Source of the DNA: Desulfuromonadales bacterium
GTDB lineage: Bacteria > Desulfobacterota > Desulfuromonadia > Geobacterales > Pseudopelobacteraceae
Length of the DNA stretch: 43,741 bases
Reading direction: 5' to 3'
NCBI GenBank assembly: GCA_016650295.1
Contig: JAENWA010000040.1
Span: 1 to 43,741 of the forward strand
Part shown: one piece after another, positions 8,146-17,116 of the stretch
Position numbering within the stretch: the stretch's first letter is position 1
Layout of the letters: each line of letters opens with the position of its first letter
Program-made: the position numbers and the translations under genes
The notes under the pieces: model-generated
What the model saw: the letters and a program-made list of their open reading frames with translations, nothing else
Told to the model about the DNA's origin: nothing
Database searches by the model: none

Positions 8146-8382
8146 TTACTTATTTACTTTTCGGAAAAGGAAATACCAGATCGAAAAAACAGACTCTCCG
8201 AGTGCTATAAACAGGAGATAGGGTATAACAATACTTATGCGTTCATCAACCAGTAATTTGTAGATACCGGGAAAGAATGAGGGAAAAATGCATATAAAAA
8301 TAATACTCACTCCACAAAAAAGAGTGGTGATCGAACCTACGATATGAGTTTTTATAAAAAAACTTTCATTTGGCAGCCACAT
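8146..8382 (-). CDS. Hypothetical two-TM small protein
   Basis: 78 aa, start supported by AAGGGG seven bases upstream. Two hydrophobic stretches (IVGSITTLFCGVSIIFICIF and ISIVIPYLLFIALGESVFSI) and a basic C-terminus (RKVNK) fit a hairpin-like inner-membrane protein. I recognise no family. It sits upstream of the inverted zinc-ribbon gene and has a possible sigma-54 promoter at 8472-8487. The coding evidence is the start, composition and context only. Confidence 0.55.
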   Translation of the reverse strand: MWLPNESFFIKTHIVGSITTLFCGVSIIFICIFPSFFPGIYKLLVDERISIVIPYLLFIALGESVFSIWYFLFRKVNK

Positions 8383-8471
8383 GACTAAACCCCTTGATTA
8401 TCTACCTGCTCCGGGCGCGAACATTTATTCCGTTTTCCGGGGCCGATTTTCCCGTTGCTTGACTTACCTCA

Positions 8472-8487
8472 AGCATCAATTATGCCG
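8472..8487 (-). promoter_or_regulatory. Possible sigma-54 promoter for the minus-strand pair
   Basis: On the minus strand CGGCAT-AATTG-ATGCT keeps GG-N10-GC spacing and sits about 90 bp before the 8382 start. The -24 half is weaker than in the other promoters (CGGCAT), so this is less certain. Confidence 0.45.
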
Positions 8488-8738
8488 AAAGGCAACATGC
8501 AGTAAGCTAATGTATGTAAAAATGAGTAAACTCGGGTTATTACGTATTGTAGTGACAACTGCTTCCATTTTTTTGTTTTCTAAACCCAACGGAAAGTATA
8601 GAAAAGTTATACGTGACCAGTTATTCAATATCCTGAATACCTGCCAGAAAGTTTTTTTTCCTGACAATGCAGCCGGAATCATATGTATATGGTTTATGAC
8701 AAGTTATAGCCACTGCTGAATCACAAGGAAGATACTGC

Positions 8739-10298
8739 ATGAAAATGCGCATATCCCTCATTGCTAAATTTACCTTTGCCACCTCGCTGATCTTGCTGGT
8801 TTTCATGGGGGTGCTGGATAATATCAATCTTAAAAACTTCAGAAAAGTAATGGTTGATTATGCTGTCTCGAATGCGGAACAAATAGCCGACATAATCAGT
8901 CAGAGCACATTTGACGCCATGATGAAGAATGACAAAACCGGCCTTTCTCATATGATCGGGAGAATTACAAAAAGTGAAAATATTGAACACATACGGCTGA
9001 TTGACCCAAAAGGAAAGGTGGTCTTTTCAAATATTTCAGGAGAGACCGGTTCTGTTATCGGCAAGCATGCTGACGAATGCATTATGTGCCACTATTCTGA
9101 AAGCCCCGATGTCTCGACAACTTCAAAAAGCCGCAGCCGGATTATTTTTACCAGGTCAGGCAAAGAAGCGCTTGGTTTTACCAAGGCAATTTATAATCAA
9201 CCGGCATGCTTTGCTGCTTCCTGCCATTTTCATGGCAAGAACGAGACTGTGTTGGGGTTGCTTGATATATCAATTTCCCTGGAAATGCTCAGACATAAAT
9301 CTCATGAATATCGTCTGGAATTTATCATGTTAACCTGCTGGCTTCTGCTGCTGATCGGTATGCTGGTAACCATCCTGACTCATTATCTTGTGGATATTCC
9401 GGTGCAGAGGCTTGTCCGGCACAGTGAACTGGTTTCGCTGGGTGATCTTGGATCAAGGGTCCCTGTATCCAGCAGGGATGAACTCGGGGAACTGTCGGAA
9501 GCGTTCAACAATATGACTGAAAACCTAAGCAGGGCTGACAAGGAATTGAAGGGCTTGGCTGACAGCCTCGAGCGCAAGGTGGAAGAACGAAGTCAAGAGA
9601 TCATGCGTATGGAAGAGCAGTTGCGGCGCTCGGAGAAGCTGGCTTCACTCGGGACCCTTTCGGCCGGGGTCGCGCATGAAATCAACAATCCGTTGACCGG
9701 TATTCTGCTGTTTGCCTCTATCATGAAAAGTGATAAACGGCTCGATCCGGCCCTTTTGCCCGACATGGAAAGAGTTATTTCCGAGACACAACGGTGCGCC
9801 GGTATCGTGAAAGATCTGCTTGAGTTCAGCCGGGAATCCTTACCGGAAAAAGAAATTATCGCCCTTGAAGCAATTCTTGACGAGGTTGTGACGTTTTTCC
9901 ACAACCAACCGGATTTCAGCGAGATTGTCATCAGGAAACAGTATGGGAGTGATCTGCCACGGATAGAAGTTGACCCCAACCAGATCCGTCAGGTGTTTAT
10001 GAACCTGGTTATTAATGCGGGGCATGCAATGCCATATGGGGGGCTTCTGGAAATATCCACCTATCAATGCGGAGAGGGGAAGTATATCTGCGCCGCAATC
10101 AAAGATAGTGGTGACGGTATTCCTGAAGAAAATCTTGCCAGGATATTCGATCCATTCTTTACAACCAAATCTGAAGGTACAGGACTTGGTCTTTCAATTT
10201 CCTACGGGATTATTGAAAACAACGGCGGAAAGATTGAGGTAAAGAGTAAGATCGGGGAGGGGACTACATTTATTGTCCAGTTTCCGGTCTCCGGCTGA
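8739..10298 (+). CDS. Sensor histidine kinase with periplasmic c-heme domain
   Basis: 519 aa. TM1 at about 7-26 and TM2 at about 190-214 enclose a periplasmic domain with two c-heme motifs: CIMCH (114-118) and CFAASCH (157-163, the CX4CH form). HAMP follows at about 215-268, then a coiled segment, HisKA with [12 protein letters not shown] (His near 313) and HATPase with [19 protein letters not shown] and GTGLGLS. The covalent heme suggests redox, oxygen or NO sensing outside the membrane; this is inferred. The sensor half is paralogous to the kinase-less protein at 24989-25828. The NtrC-type gene converges on it 26 bp downstream and is the likely partner. Confidence 0.9.
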   Translation: MKMRISLIAKFTFATSLILLVFMGVLDNINLKNFRKVMVDYAVSNAEQIADIISQSTFDAMMKNDKTGLSHMIGRITKSENIEHIRLIDPKGKVVFSNISGETGSVIGKHADECIMCHYSESPDVSTTSKSRSRIIFTRSGKEALGFTKAIYNQPACFAASCHFHGKNETVLGLLDISISLEMLRHKSHEYRLEFIMLTCWLLLLIGMLVTILTHYLVDIPVQRLVRHSELVSLGDLGSRVPVSSRDELGELSEAFNNMTENLSRADKELKGLADSLERKVEERSQEIMRMEEQLRRSEKLASLGTLSAGVAHEINNPLTGILLFASIMKSDKRLDPALLPDMERVISETQRCAGIVKDLLEFSRESLPEKEIIALEAILDEVVTFFHNQPDFSEIVIRKQYGSDLPRIEVDPNQIRQVFMNLVINAGHAMPYGGLLEISTYQCGEGKYICAAIKDSGDGIPEENLARIFDPFFTTKSEGTGLGLSISYGIIENNGGKIEVKSKIGEGTTFIVQFPVSG

Positions 10299-10324
10299 TC
10301 TTATTTCCGTTTGGTCACAGACGG

Positions 10325-11734
10325 TCAATGCTCTCCTCTAGCCGAAATCCCCAGCTTTTTCATCATACTCTGGAAGTTGGGCCTCAATATGCCGGTCTCT
10401 TCGGCGGCTCTGGTGACATTCCAGTTGTGACGATCAAGGGCATTACGCACAAATATGCTTTCCAGCGATTCGATTGCACGATCACGAATATTACGCTTCA
10501 TCTCCTTGAGTTCTTCCGCGTTCATCGGTATGCGTTCAATCAATCGGTTTGACGAAGTGGCCGTGCTGTCCCACAGCTCAAGATCGTCATTACGGATAAT
10601 ATCCCCTTCCGCCAGCACCACCGCCCGTTCGATCATGTTTTCCAGTTCCCTGACATTTCCAGGATAGGCATAGTTTTCTAAAAATGACATAACATCAGGC
10701 GCGACTCCCCTGATGTGCTTGCCTATCTCTACCGTATATTTTTTCAGAAAGTGGCGTATCAGGATTGGAATATCCTGTTTGCGGTCACGAAGCGGCGGAA
10801 GTTCAATCGGAATTATATTCAGCCGGAAAAAAAGGTCTTCGCGGAACTTCCCTTCATTTGCCATAATTCTGAGGTTTTTGTTTGTCGCAGCGACCAGATG
10901 GATATCAATCGGCACCAACTGTGTGCCGCCAATGGGAGTGATTTTACGCTCCTGCAGGGCACGCAGGAGTTTCGCCTGGGTAGACAGGCTGATGTTTGAG
11001 ACTTCATCCAGAAAGAGGGTGCCGCCGTCGGCAATCTGGAACAGCCCGGTCTTTGCCTGAATCGCGCCGGTAAAAGAGCCTTTCACATGTCCGAATAATT
11101 CGCTCTCCAGCAATGTCTCCGCCAGGGAGGAGCAATCTACGGCTACAAATGGTTTTTCCTTTCTTGGACTGTTTTCATGGATTGCACGTGCTGCCAGTTC
11201 CTTGCCGGTACCGCTTTCACCGGTGATAAGTACCGTGCTGTTGGTAGCGGCAACACGCTTGATTCGATGGTAAACTTTCTGCATCTCCTTGCTTATGCCG
11301 ATAAACTGGTGAAAACCATGGTGCAGGATGACCTCTTTATCAAGACGCTTTTCATCCGGAGGCATGCTGCGCTGGCTAAGGGCGTTCTGCACCTTTTCCA
11401 GTAAAAGATCGGGTGTAAACGGTTTTGATATATATTCCGAAGCCCCGTTCTTCATAGCCTCAACGGCTGTATCAATTGAGGCAAACCCTGTGATAATAAT
11501 AACAGGTATATCGGGTTGAAGAGCCTTTACGGCCTTAAGCACTTCAATGCCATCCATGCCGGGCATCTTCAGATCCGTTATAATCAGTCCATAGTCTTTC
11601 CCCTGCAAACGTTCGATTGCTTTATGACCGCTACTGCACGTCTCTACCTCGAATCGGTCTCCTGCCAAAACTCGTTGAATACCGTCACGTATCACTTCTT
11701 CATCGTCTACAGCAAGAATGACAATCTTCTCCAT
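10325..11734 (-). CDS. NtrC-family sigma-54 response regulator
   Basis: 469 aa. Receiver domain 1-120 with VDDEE and phospho-acceptor D54 (LIITDLKMPG). AAA+ domain about 145-375 with Walker A GESGTGKE (172-179), GSFTGA (219-224, Ser for the usual Ala) and GGTLFLDEV. Fis-type HTH at the C-terminus (NWNVTRAAEETGI). A GTG at 11746 extends the frame by four codons, but GGAGG at 11740-11744 places the start at ATG 11734. The receiver and complete ATPase indicate a phosphorylation-dependent activator of sigma-54 promoters, four or five of which are seen nearby. It converges with the heme kinase gene. Confidence 0.93.
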   Translation of the reverse strand: MEKIVILAVDDEEVIRDGIQRVLAGDRFEVETCSSGHKAIERLQGKDYGLIITDLKMPGMDGIEVLKAVKALQPDIPVIIITGFASIDTAVEAMKNGASEYISKPFTPDLLLEKVQNALSQRSMPPDEKRLDKEVILHHGFHQFIGISKEMQKVYHRIKRVAATNSTVLITGESGTGKELAARAIHENSPRKEKPFVAVDCSSLAETLLESELFGHVKGSFTGAIQAKTGLFQIADGGTLFLDEVSNISLSTQAKLLRALQERKITPIGGTQLVPIDIHLVAATNKNLRIMANEGKFREDLFFRLNIIPIELPPLRDRKQDIPILIRHFLKKYTVEIGKHIRGVAPDVMSFLENYAYPGNVRELENMIERAVVLAEGDIIRNDDLELWDSTATSSNRLIERIPMNAEELKEMKRNIRDRAIESLESIFVRNALDRHNWNVTRAAEETGILRPNFQSMMKKLGISARGEH

Positions 11735-11919
11735 ATCTTCCTCCACCCATATTCAAAATCACTAACCACAGGGAAAAAAGTGCTGTTTATCAACTGGAAA
11801 CCTACGCCTTTCCGACCTCCCAAGTCAATATTATAATGCTTGCTAATATTTAAAAAAAAGTGCATTTGAAAATATGCGTGATACCATTTTAACAATCTTA
11901 TTTATTGGCATATGAAACC

Positions 11920-14232
11920 ATGAAAAAATTCAACATGCGTCTCACCCCTCTCAGCATTGCCACCTTCTACGCCTGTATAGGCGGCATATGGCTTATATTC
12001 AGCTCTGCAAAGATCATCACCAGCCTGTTTCAAAAACATCCCGCCATTCAATTACTCGAAGTAAATAGCATCGGCTTCATTCTGGTTTCATCCTGGCTAC
12101 TGTATTTTTTGATTCGTAAGAGTGAATCCAGCATTAAAAACCGGAAGAAGGTTCTCGAAAAACTTAACCGGGCACTAAAAGCATACAGTGAATGCCACCA
12201 GACTCTCATCAGGGCCGACAACGAAACACAGCTTATGCAAAATATATGTCAAATAATTGTCGAGGCAGGAGGGTACCGTGTGGCATGGGTCGGCATGGCA
12301 GACAATGATGTTGAACAGTCTGTCAAACCTGTTGCCCAATGGGGAGATACTCAAGGGTATCTGAAAAATCTGAATGTGAGCTGGTCAAACAGGGATCTCG
12401 GACGTGGGCCGACCGGAACGGCTATCAAGACCGGCAAACCTGTGATAGTCAAGTATATCGAGTATGATCCGAAATGGGAGATCTGGCGGGAAAATGCCCT
12501 CCGGCACGGTTTTCGTTCGTCCATATCTCTGCCGCTTATCAGCGGTGGTCGACCTTTCGGGGCGCTGGTTATCTTTTCCGGTGATGTATGCGCCTTTGAC
12601 GATAAAGTCAAGCTGTTGTCCGAACTGGCCGATGACCTTGCCTACGGCATCACCAGCCTTCGTGTGGCCGTCGAAAACGAGAAGATCCAGAAAGAGTATC
12701 GCCTGTTGGCATCGGTTATCGAACAGGCAAAAGAGTGCATACTCCTTATCGACAGCACAGGTATCATCCAGTACGTGAACCCGGCTGTAACAACAATAAA
12801 TAGCCGTTCTCCACGAGACATGATCGGGTACGACATCAATACCATGATATGCCGGGAACCGGAAAGGCAGCTTTATGAAGCCATTCTGAAGGCCAGCTTC
12901 CAGGAAGAACACCTCGCTGACCTTTTTCAATACCAGCATGAAAACGGAGCCATGCTTGAACTGGACGTGATAACCTGGTCAGTGTCGGATAGCATCGGAA
13001 ACATCATCAGTCATGTAGCCCTGATTCGTGATGTATCCTACGAAATGCAGCTGGAAAGCCAATTGCGCCGGGCGCAGCGGATGGAGGCAATCGGCACCCT
13101 GGCCGGCGGCATAGCCCATGATTTCAATAACACACTGGCCTCCGTCATTACCTGTACCGAGATGGCCCTGGAAGAGTCCCCTGAAGGCAGCACACTCAGG
13201 GAGTTACTGGATGTTGTCCTCAAATCCGGCCTGAGAGGGAAAAATCTGGTCAAGCAGATCCTTACCTTCAGTCGTCAGAGTGAGCAAAAGCGACAAGAGG
13301 TTCCGGTTGACCTTGTGGTGAATGAATGCCTCAAACTTCTGCGGGCGACCCTGATGCCAACGATCGAGATACGGCTTCATATAGATAAGAAGATAGGATT
13401 GGTATTCGCTGATCCAACCCAGATTCAGCAAATCGTTATGAACCTTTGTACCAATGCCGTCCACGCCATGCGTGGTCAAGCACACGGTGAGCTGGATATC
13501 TGGCTGGATAATGTCGACAATGACGTTACCAATTTCGTTAACCTGACGTCAGGCCCTTATCTGTGCATGACTGTCAGGGATAACGGTCATGGAATGGATG
13601 AGAAGACCATTGATCGTATCTTTGACCCTTTTTTCTCTACCAAGGGGCAGTCCGAGGGCACCGGTCTGGGGCTGTCGGTAATTCATGGAATTGTAAGTAA
13701 CCACGGCGGCGCCATTACGGTAGAGAGCAAACCGGGCCAAGGATCGCAATTCAAAGTCTATCTTCCACGTATGGATACATCTACAAACGTCACGGCTGAC
13801 TCACAATCAACTACCATCTTTTCAGGAACCGAGTGTATTCTTCTGGTGGATGATGAAGAAGATCTTGTCTTTGGTACGGAACGAATGCTGAAGCAACTCG
13901 GTTACAAAGTAATTGCACGGAATGATCCCCTTGTTGCCCTGCAATTATTTGTCTCTGCGCCCGAACAGTTTGATCTCATCATCACCGACCAGGCCATGCC
14001 ACATATGAACGGCACCGAACTGGCCCGGGAGCTGACACGAATCCGTCCCGACATTCCGGTTATTCTCTGTACCGGGTATGATACGATATCAAGTGGTGAC
14101 ACGGACGATATCGGAGAAACAGCCGAGTTCATCAGCGAACTGGCGCTGAAGCCGCTCATACGCGGGGAGATAGCATCCATAATTCGCCGGGTACTTGACA
14201 GTTCGCCCCAGAACGAGGGACTACATGGCTAG
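11920..14232 (+). CDS. Hybrid histidine kinase (2 TM, GAF, PAS, HisKA, HATPase, receiver)
   Basis: 770 aa from ATG 11920; the frame opens at a TTG (11905) and no convincing ribosome site is seen, so the start is uncertain. Two membrane helices in the first 75 residues have almost no periplasmic loop. A GAF domain (about 95-255, GGYRVAWVGMAD) and a PAS domain (about 260-380) suggest intracellular sensing. HisKA has GGIAHDFNNTL with His400; HATPase has NLCTNAVHAM, DNGHGMD and GTGLGLS. A C-terminal receiver keeps VDDEED and D690 (LIITDQAMPH). It overlaps the next regulator gene by 8 bp, a strong sign of a cognate pair in a phosphorelay-like arrangement. Confidence 0.92.
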   Translation: MKKFNMRLTPLSIATFYACIGGIWLIFSSAKIITSLFQKHPAIQLLEVNSIGFILVSSWLLYFLIRKSESSIKNRKKVLEKLNRALKAYSECHQTLIRADNETQLMQNICQIIVEAGGYRVAWVGMADNDVEQSVKPVAQWGDTQGYLKNLNVSWSNRDLGRGPTGTAIKTGKPVIVKYIEYDPKWEIWRENALRHGFRSSISLPLISGGRPFGALVIFSGDVCAFDDKVKLLSELADDLAYGITSLRVAVENEKIQKEYRLLASVIEQAKECILLIDSTGIIQYVNPAVTTINSRSPRDMIGYDINTMICREPERQLYEAILKASFQEEHLADLFQYQHENGAMLELDVITWSVSDSIGNIISHVALIRDVSYEMQLESQLRRAQRMEAIGTLAGGIAHDFNNTLASVITCTEMALEESPEGSTLRELLDVVLKSGLRGKNLVKQILTFSRQSEQKRQEVPVDLVVNECLKLLRATLMPTIEIRLHIDKKIGLVFADPTQIQQIVMNLCTNAVHAMRGQAHGELDIWLDNVDNDVTNFVNLTSGPYLCMTVRDNGHGMDEKTIDRIFDPFFSTKGQSEGTGLGLSVIHGIVSNHGGAITVESKPGQGSQFKVYLPRMDTSTNVTADSQSTTIFSGTECILLVDDEEDLVFGTERMLKQLGYKVIARNDPLVALQLFVSAPEQFDLIITDQAMPHMNGTELARELTRIRPDIPVILCTGYDTISSGDTDDIGETAEFISELALKPLIRGEIASIIRRVLDSSPQNEGLHG

Positions 14233-15637
14233 GATTTTGATCATAGATGACGACGAATTGATCTGCCGGTCGCTATCCCTTGTGGCCAGACAAAAAGGCT
14301 ACGAGGCAACAAGCGCATATACTCTGGGTGAGGGCCTGAAAAAAGCCACCACCGAACCGTTCGACGTAGTATTTCTGGATGTCAACATGCCTGATGGCAA
14401 TGGTCTCGACTTCCTGTCAAAACTGCCTGATCTTCCTTCTTCTCCTGAAATCATCATCATAACCGGTTATGGGGATCCGCATGGCGCCGAGTTGGCCATT
14501 AAATGCGGCGCCTGGGACTATCTCGAAAAAGGTGCTTCAGTCAAGGAAATTTCCCTCTCATTATTTCGCGCACTTCAATACAGGGAGCAGAAACAGGTCG
14601 GAAGCGCCACAAACAATGCGGCTGTCCTCAAGCGGGACGGAATCGTCGGCAATAGTGCCTGTCTGAAAGAGTGTCTTGAACTTGTTGCGCAAGCCGCAAT
14701 CAGCGATTCCAGTGTGCTCATTACCGGAGAAACAGGGACCGGCAAGGAGTTGTTTGCCCGGGCAGTTCACCAAAACAGCCTCCGCAGTAATAAAGCATTC
14801 GTAGTGGTTGACTGTGCTGCGCTTGCGGAAAACCTTATCGAGGGCATGCTCTTCGGCCATGAGAAAGGTGCTTTCACCAACGCGGACCATGCCCGGGAAG
14901 GGCTTATCAACCAGGCCAACGGCGGTACGCTTTTTCTGGATGAAATCGGAGAGATGCCCCTTTCATTGCAGAAGGTATTCCTGCGGGTACTTCAGGAACA
15001 TCGCTATCGGCCATTGGGGAGTAATCGTGAACTGGAAAGCGATTTCAGACTCGTGGCGGCTACCAACCGTAACCTGGATGAAATGGTGAAAAGTGAACGC
15101 TTCCGTTTAGATCTTCTGTTTCGTATCAGCACCTTTGTGATCGAATTACCGAACCTAAGAGAATGTTCTGAAGATATTGAGGTGATGGCACGCTACCATA
15201 GCGATAGAATCTGCGAACACTACGGCATACCTGCCAAGGAATTTTCCCCCGATTTTTTGAAAATGCTGGCTGCCTACAGTTGGCCCGGCAATATCCGGGA
15301 GCTGGTCAATACCCTTGAGAGAACCATAGCGGCTGCCCGCTTCGAGTTGATTCTTTTCCCAAAACATCTCCCCATGCATCTGAGAATCGAAGTAACCAAA
15401 ACTACCATGAAACGTGAGGCGCCTTCCCAACAACCTGCGGAACATAGCGGTTCTAACAACCTTCCCCATCTTCACGAATTACGCGACTCAATTTATTCCG
15501 ATGCCGAGAAGAAGTATCTCCACGATCTCATGGCTCTCACCGACAACAATGTTGCTGAAGCATGCCGTGTATCCGGTCTTTCCCCATCGCGTTTCTATGC
15601 TTTGCTCAAGAAACAGGGCATTCAACTGCAACACTGA
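14225..15637 (+). CDS. NtrC-family response regulator with GAFTNA loop (BccR-like context)
   Basis: 470 aa from ATG 14225 behind GAGGGA; an upstream in-frame start is only an overlap artefact. Receiver with IDDDE and D52 (FLDVNMPDG). AAA+ with Walker A GETGTGKE (168-175) and Fis-type HTH (NVAEACRVSGLSPSRFY). The loop that contacts sigma-54 reads GAFTNA (215-220) instead of GAFTGA. The canonical receiver Lys-Pro is EKG here. It sits directly upstream of the CbcA/CbcB-like sigma-54 operon. In Geobacter sulfurreducens the regulator BccR controls cbcBA; a BccR-like role is inferred from position and domains, not from alignment. Confidence 0.9.
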   Translation: MARILIIDDDELICRSLSLVARQKGYEATSAYTLGEGLKKATTEPFDVVFLDVNMPDGNGLDFLSKLPDLPSSPEIIIITGYGDPHGAELAIKCGAWDYLEKGASVKEISLSLFRALQYREQKQVGSATNNAAVLKRDGIVGNSACLKECLELVAQAAISDSSVLITGETGTGKELFARAVHQNSLRSNKAFVVVDCAALAENLIEGMLFGHEKGAFTNADHAREGLINQANGGTLFLDEIGEMPLSLQKVFLRVLQEHRYRPLGSNRELESDFRLVAATNRNLDEMVKSERFRLDLLFRISTFVIELPNLRECSEDIEVMARYHSDRICEHYGIPAKEFSPDFLKMLAAYSWPGNIRELVNTLERTIAAARFELILFPKHLPMHLRIEVTKTTMKREAPSQQPAEHSGSNNLPHLHELRDSIYSDAEKKYLHDLMALTDNNVAEACRVSGLSPSRFYALLKKQGIQLQH

Positions 15638-15761
15638 TACCAATTCCAAATCAAGGCGCTATCTTCGTTGGCTCGTCTTCGGCTCCTCAACGTACGTGTT
15701 GTACGCCTTCGTCGCCTCAATCCTCGCCGCCTTGATTTCATCCCTGATTTGAAATCGGTAT
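15637..15761. repeat. 125-bp MITE-like inverted-repeat element
   Basis: The ends ATACCAATTCCAAATC (15637-15652) and GATTTGAAATCGGTAT (15746-15761) are inverted repeats matching at 14 of 16 positions; a second pair, AATCAAGGCG and CGCCTTGATT, lies just inside. The element begins on the last base of the regulator stop codon. No transposase is encoded, so it would move in trans. No second copy was seen in this window. Confidence 0.6.
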
Positions 15762-15779
15762 AATGTCTCACCTCCACGT

Positions 15780-15814
15780 TTCCTGTATTGAAGGAATTTT
15801 CCTGCAATACAGGA
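15780..15814. other. Stem-loop or operator-like inverted repeat
   Basis: TTCCTGTATTG (15780-15790) and CAATACAGGAA (15804-15814) form a perfect 11-bp inverted repeat with a 13-base loop and no T tract. It lies about 200 bp ahead of the sigma-54 promoter at 16014 and could be an activator site or a transcript end. The rest of 15815-16013 holds nothing recognisable. Confidence 0.45.
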
Positions 15815-16013
15815 AGATCTCATTCCATCTCCCTGCACTCGCATACAAGCATATTTAATCGCCTAACCGGATAGTTACAATTTTCGCCGTCCCGTGTGCC
15901 ATGAATTCACTTTTACATGACTGAATTAAAACGTCTTCTCCAGTAAATTATAACTTGCTGTTATTACGTAGTTATTAAACAGATCCGCCCTTTTTATACA
16001 ATTCCAGTCTTGT

Positions 16014-16029
16014 TGGCACCCTGATTGCT
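16014..16029 (+). promoter_or_regulatory. Sigma-54 (RpoN) promoter of the CbcA/CbcB-like operon
   Basis: TGGCAC-CCTGA-TTGCT is a full match to TGGCAC-N5-TTGC with GG-N10-GC spacing, 49 bp after the -12 GC to the first start codon (16078). It is the best sigma-54 promoter in the window and lies just downstream of an NtrC-type gene. Confidence 0.88.
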
Positions 16030-16077
16030 TATAATTAATTATCAATGAAACAATTTCAATGTCGAGAGGAGATTATC

Positions 16078-16359
16078 ATGGAACCCAACAAACTGAAAAG
16101 CAAGACACAAAAGGTAGCCAATGTGATGATTATAGGCATGGTAATAGTGGGTACCGTTATATTTGCGGTCATCAACCAGGTATCGTCGGGAGTAGAGCTG
16201 ATGCCCAAGCTTTTTCTGATTTTTTTCGGGGCCATCATAACTGTCCAGGTAATCCCCGGACTGATACTGCTGGCAACAATGATCAAAGGGGCTGTTACTG
16301 CCGGCCAGAAAAAACAGGAACCGGCTAAAGCGACCGTAAACAACAGTTCAGAAAAATAA
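16078..16359 (+). CDS. Small two-TM protein with QxxP motif (operon head)
   Basis: 93 aa with AGAGGAG before ATG 16078. A basic head (NKLKSKTQK) precedes a first helix VANVMIIGMVIVGTVIFAVI, which is an uncleaved anchor rather than a signal peptide. The second helix is LFLIFFGAIITVQVIPGLIL, followed by ATMIKG and a Lys/Gln-rich tail. The Q-x-I-P-G pattern and K-G end place it with the other small proteins of this window. First gene of the CbcA/CbcB-like operon, which suggests a complex-associated role; function unknown. Confidence 0.8.
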   Translation: MEPNKLKSKTQKVANVMIIGMVIVGTVIFAVINQVSSGVELMPKLFLIFFGAIITVQVIPGLILLATMIKGAVTAGQKKQEPAKATVNNSSEK

Positions 16360-16396
16360 AAACAAGCCACAAATTTCAGTGACAATCGAGACGACC

Positions 16397-16777
16397 ATGG
16401 AAGAGCAAGGAATATTGGTTGCGGACAAGGACACAGCATTCCTGAGAGAGGTTGCCGACCATTTCTCTGACGCCGGCTACCATGTTGAGACAACAAATTC
16501 AGCTGTCCATGTCATAAGCAACATATTAGAAAAACAGACTCCGGTTGTTTTGCTGGGAAGTGACTTTGACAAAAAAATCAATCTGCTCGAACTGGTACGG
16601 CTTCTGAAAAAGTGCAACCGCCACCTGGCGGTGATTTTGGTATCAGATGAGGCGTTACTTCCAATAGTCAGGAGAATCAGGAAAGAAGGCGTTTCTTACT
16701 ACGCACTGCGACCGGTAACTCCGGAAGTGACCAATGAAATCAATCAGGTGGTCGAATGTGCGCTCAAAGCGGCGTGA
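16397..16777 (+). CDS. Degenerate receiver-domain protein in cytochrome operon
   Basis: 126 aa, a single receiver-like fold without output domain. The start at ATG 16397 has only a weak GAGACG site; a GTG at 16379 has none. The beta-1 acidic patch reads VADKD. Where the phosphorylated Asp should be (…VVLLD), the sequence reads VVLLGSDFDKK, so the acceptor aligns with Gly. The usual Lys-Pro near the end is RPVTP. The Ser of the T/S switch is kept (ILVSDEA). It is therefore probably not phosphorylated in the normal way. It sits between two small membrane protein genes, 37 bp after the first. Confidence 0.75.
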   Translation: MEEQGILVADKDTAFLREVADHFSDAGYHVETTNSAVHVISNILEKQTPVVLLGSDFDKKINLLELVRLLKKCNRHLAVILVSDEALLPIVRRIRKEGVSYYALRPVTPEVTNEINQVVECALKAA

Positions 16778-16841
16778 TAGTATTCTTAAACAGTACGTCA
16801 AACCGGTATTCATGAGTCAAGCTCACAGGGGGGAACAAGCC

Positions 16842-17081
16842 ATGTCATCGACACTAATAAAAATAACAATAATTTCAGCGGTTTTTGCAGCATCAGCTCT
16901 TCCGGCCGTAGCTGGAGCAGAGGGCAGGGGCAATGTATCGGAATCTATTGTCTGGGGATTTCTTGGGCTGTGCGCACTGATCATCATAGCCCAGATTGCA
17001 CCCTTGATTCGCAATCTCAGGAAGCAGTCCAAGGCAGCAGCCGAACAGACAAAAGCAGCTGAACTTCAACAGTTGAAATGA
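16842..17081 (+). CDS. Small membrane protein with QxxP-like motif
   Basis: 79 aa from ATG 16842 behind AGGGGGGAA. Signal peptide of about 24 residues (IISAVFAASALPAVA|GAEG), then a helix SIVWGFLGLCALIIIAQIAP and a Lys/Gln/Ala-rich tail likely to form a coil. GFLGLCAL resembles the LFLGFCAL of the type A proteins and Q-I-A-P matches the family pattern. Its stop overlaps an ATG of the next reading frame (ATGA), and the cytochrome gene starts 35 bp later. Probably a periplasm-facing accessory subunit; inferred. Confidence 0.75.
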   Translation: MSSTLIKITIISAVFAASALPAVAGAEGRGNVSESIVWGFLGLCALIIIAQIAPLIRNLRKQSKAAAEQTKAAELQQLK

Positions 17082-17116
17082 GCCGGACATATCTTAATCT
17101 GAAAGGGGGGTTTGCC

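Noticed and set aside
8381-8719. 112-aa plus-strand open frame ahead of the heme kinase
   Set aside because: No ribosome site, overlaps the divergent promoter region and a sigma-54-like site; composition is not gene-like.
11905-11935. Sigma-54 promoter before the hybrid kinase (TTGGCATATG)
   Set aside because: No GC at the required distance, and it overlaps the likely start codon.
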